Assembly: GCA_002786505.1 (NCBI GenBank)
Contig: PCTK01000129.1
Span: 1-5,554 of the forward strand
Direction of reading: 5' to 3'
DNA from: Nitrospinae bacterium CG22_combo_CG10-13_8_21_14_all_47_10
GTDB taxonomy: Bacteria; Nitrospinota; Nitrospinia; Nitrospinales; VA-1
Length of the DNA stretch: 5,554 bases
Below, in pieces: positions 5,422 to 5,554 of this stretch (positions are counted from its first letter, which is position 1; the number at the start of each line of letters is the position of its first letter). The notes below the pieces were generated by a model. That model saw only the letters and a program-made list of their open reading frames with translations. It searched no databases and was not told the DNA's origin. The position numbers were made by a program, and so were the translations under genes.

Positions 5422-5554
5422 ATGAGTTCATCCCCCATTTGCCAGGAATGTAAAGCCCCGGTGAGCACCGCACCCACGGTGCTGGAATATCGCGGAGAAG
5501 AAATTTATCTGTTTGATCCGGTTATTTGCCAACCCTGTTTGCACAAGTTGTGTG
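5422..5554 (+). CDS. Zinc-ribbon-like small protein, 5' part only
   Basis: An open frame from the ATG at 5422 runs off the window with no stop; 44 residues are visible. The frame carries two Cys pairs, CQEC (7-10) and CQPC (36-39), plus H41 and C44, a spacing typical of a zinc ribbon or treble-clef metal site. It begins 50 bp after mreB on the same strand with no terminator between, so it may be cotranscribed. The ribosome site is weak (CGGGA a few bases upstream). I do not recognise the family. It is clearly not mreC, which would start with a membrane segment. Confidence 0.6.
   Translation, partial: MSSSPICQECKAPVSTAPTVLEYRGEEIYLFDPVICQPCLHKLC

Noticed and set aside
5464..5483. AGCACCG/CGGTGCT hairpin inside the zinc-ribbon-like gene
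   Set aside because: It lies within an open coding frame and there is no T tract. A 7-bp inverted repeat can arise by chance.

Overview
The window reads as chromosomal sequence from a flagellated, rod-shaped, Gram-negative-type bacterium. Evidence for this is a near-consensus sigma-28 flagellar promoter, an mreB cell-shape gene, c-di-GMP-type signalling domains and a ModE-type molybdate operator. The lineage cannot be fixed from sequence alone. A Nitrospinota-like or deltaproteobacteria-related organism is my guess. No phage, transposase or CRISPR array is visible.

Left part (1-1032). The left edge holds short imperfect palindromes with no gene. A minus-strand modA (120-881) encodes the periplasmic molybdate-binding protein. 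Its sigma-70-type promoter is overlapped by an inverted repeat ACGTTAT-N12-ATAACGT that looks like a ModE operator, and the promoter lies so close to the ATG that the mRNA may be leaderless. In the same divergent intergenic region, facing right, is a sigma-28 (FliA) promoter, TAAAGTTC-N11-GCCGATAG.

Middle (1033-2458). The sigma-28 promoter drives a 249-aa SprA-related putative metalloprotease with an HEQAH motif. Convergent to it is a minus-strand tRNA unit: a strong promoter (TTGACA-N17-TATACT, 2260-2288), a structured leader of about 180 nt containing a terminator-like hairpin with a T6 tract, tRNA-Val(TAC), tRNA-Asp(GTC) and a good intrinsic terminator. A plus-strand promoter (2348-2376) faces away from the tRNA promoter.

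Right part (2459-5554). A tight plus-strand operon encodes a PilZ-like protein, a GAF-GAF-degenerate GGDEF protein and MreB. The gaps are 16 bp and then a 4-bp ATGA overlap. A CxxC/CxxC zinc-ribbon-like protein follows and runs off the edge. The layout suggests that nucleotide or redox sensing is tied to cell-shape control. The neighbours differ from the usual mreBCD order.

Most worth following up are the sigma-28 control of the SprA-like metalloprotease, the unexplained tRNA leader RNA, and the PilZ/GAF/pseudo-GGDEF/MreB operon.
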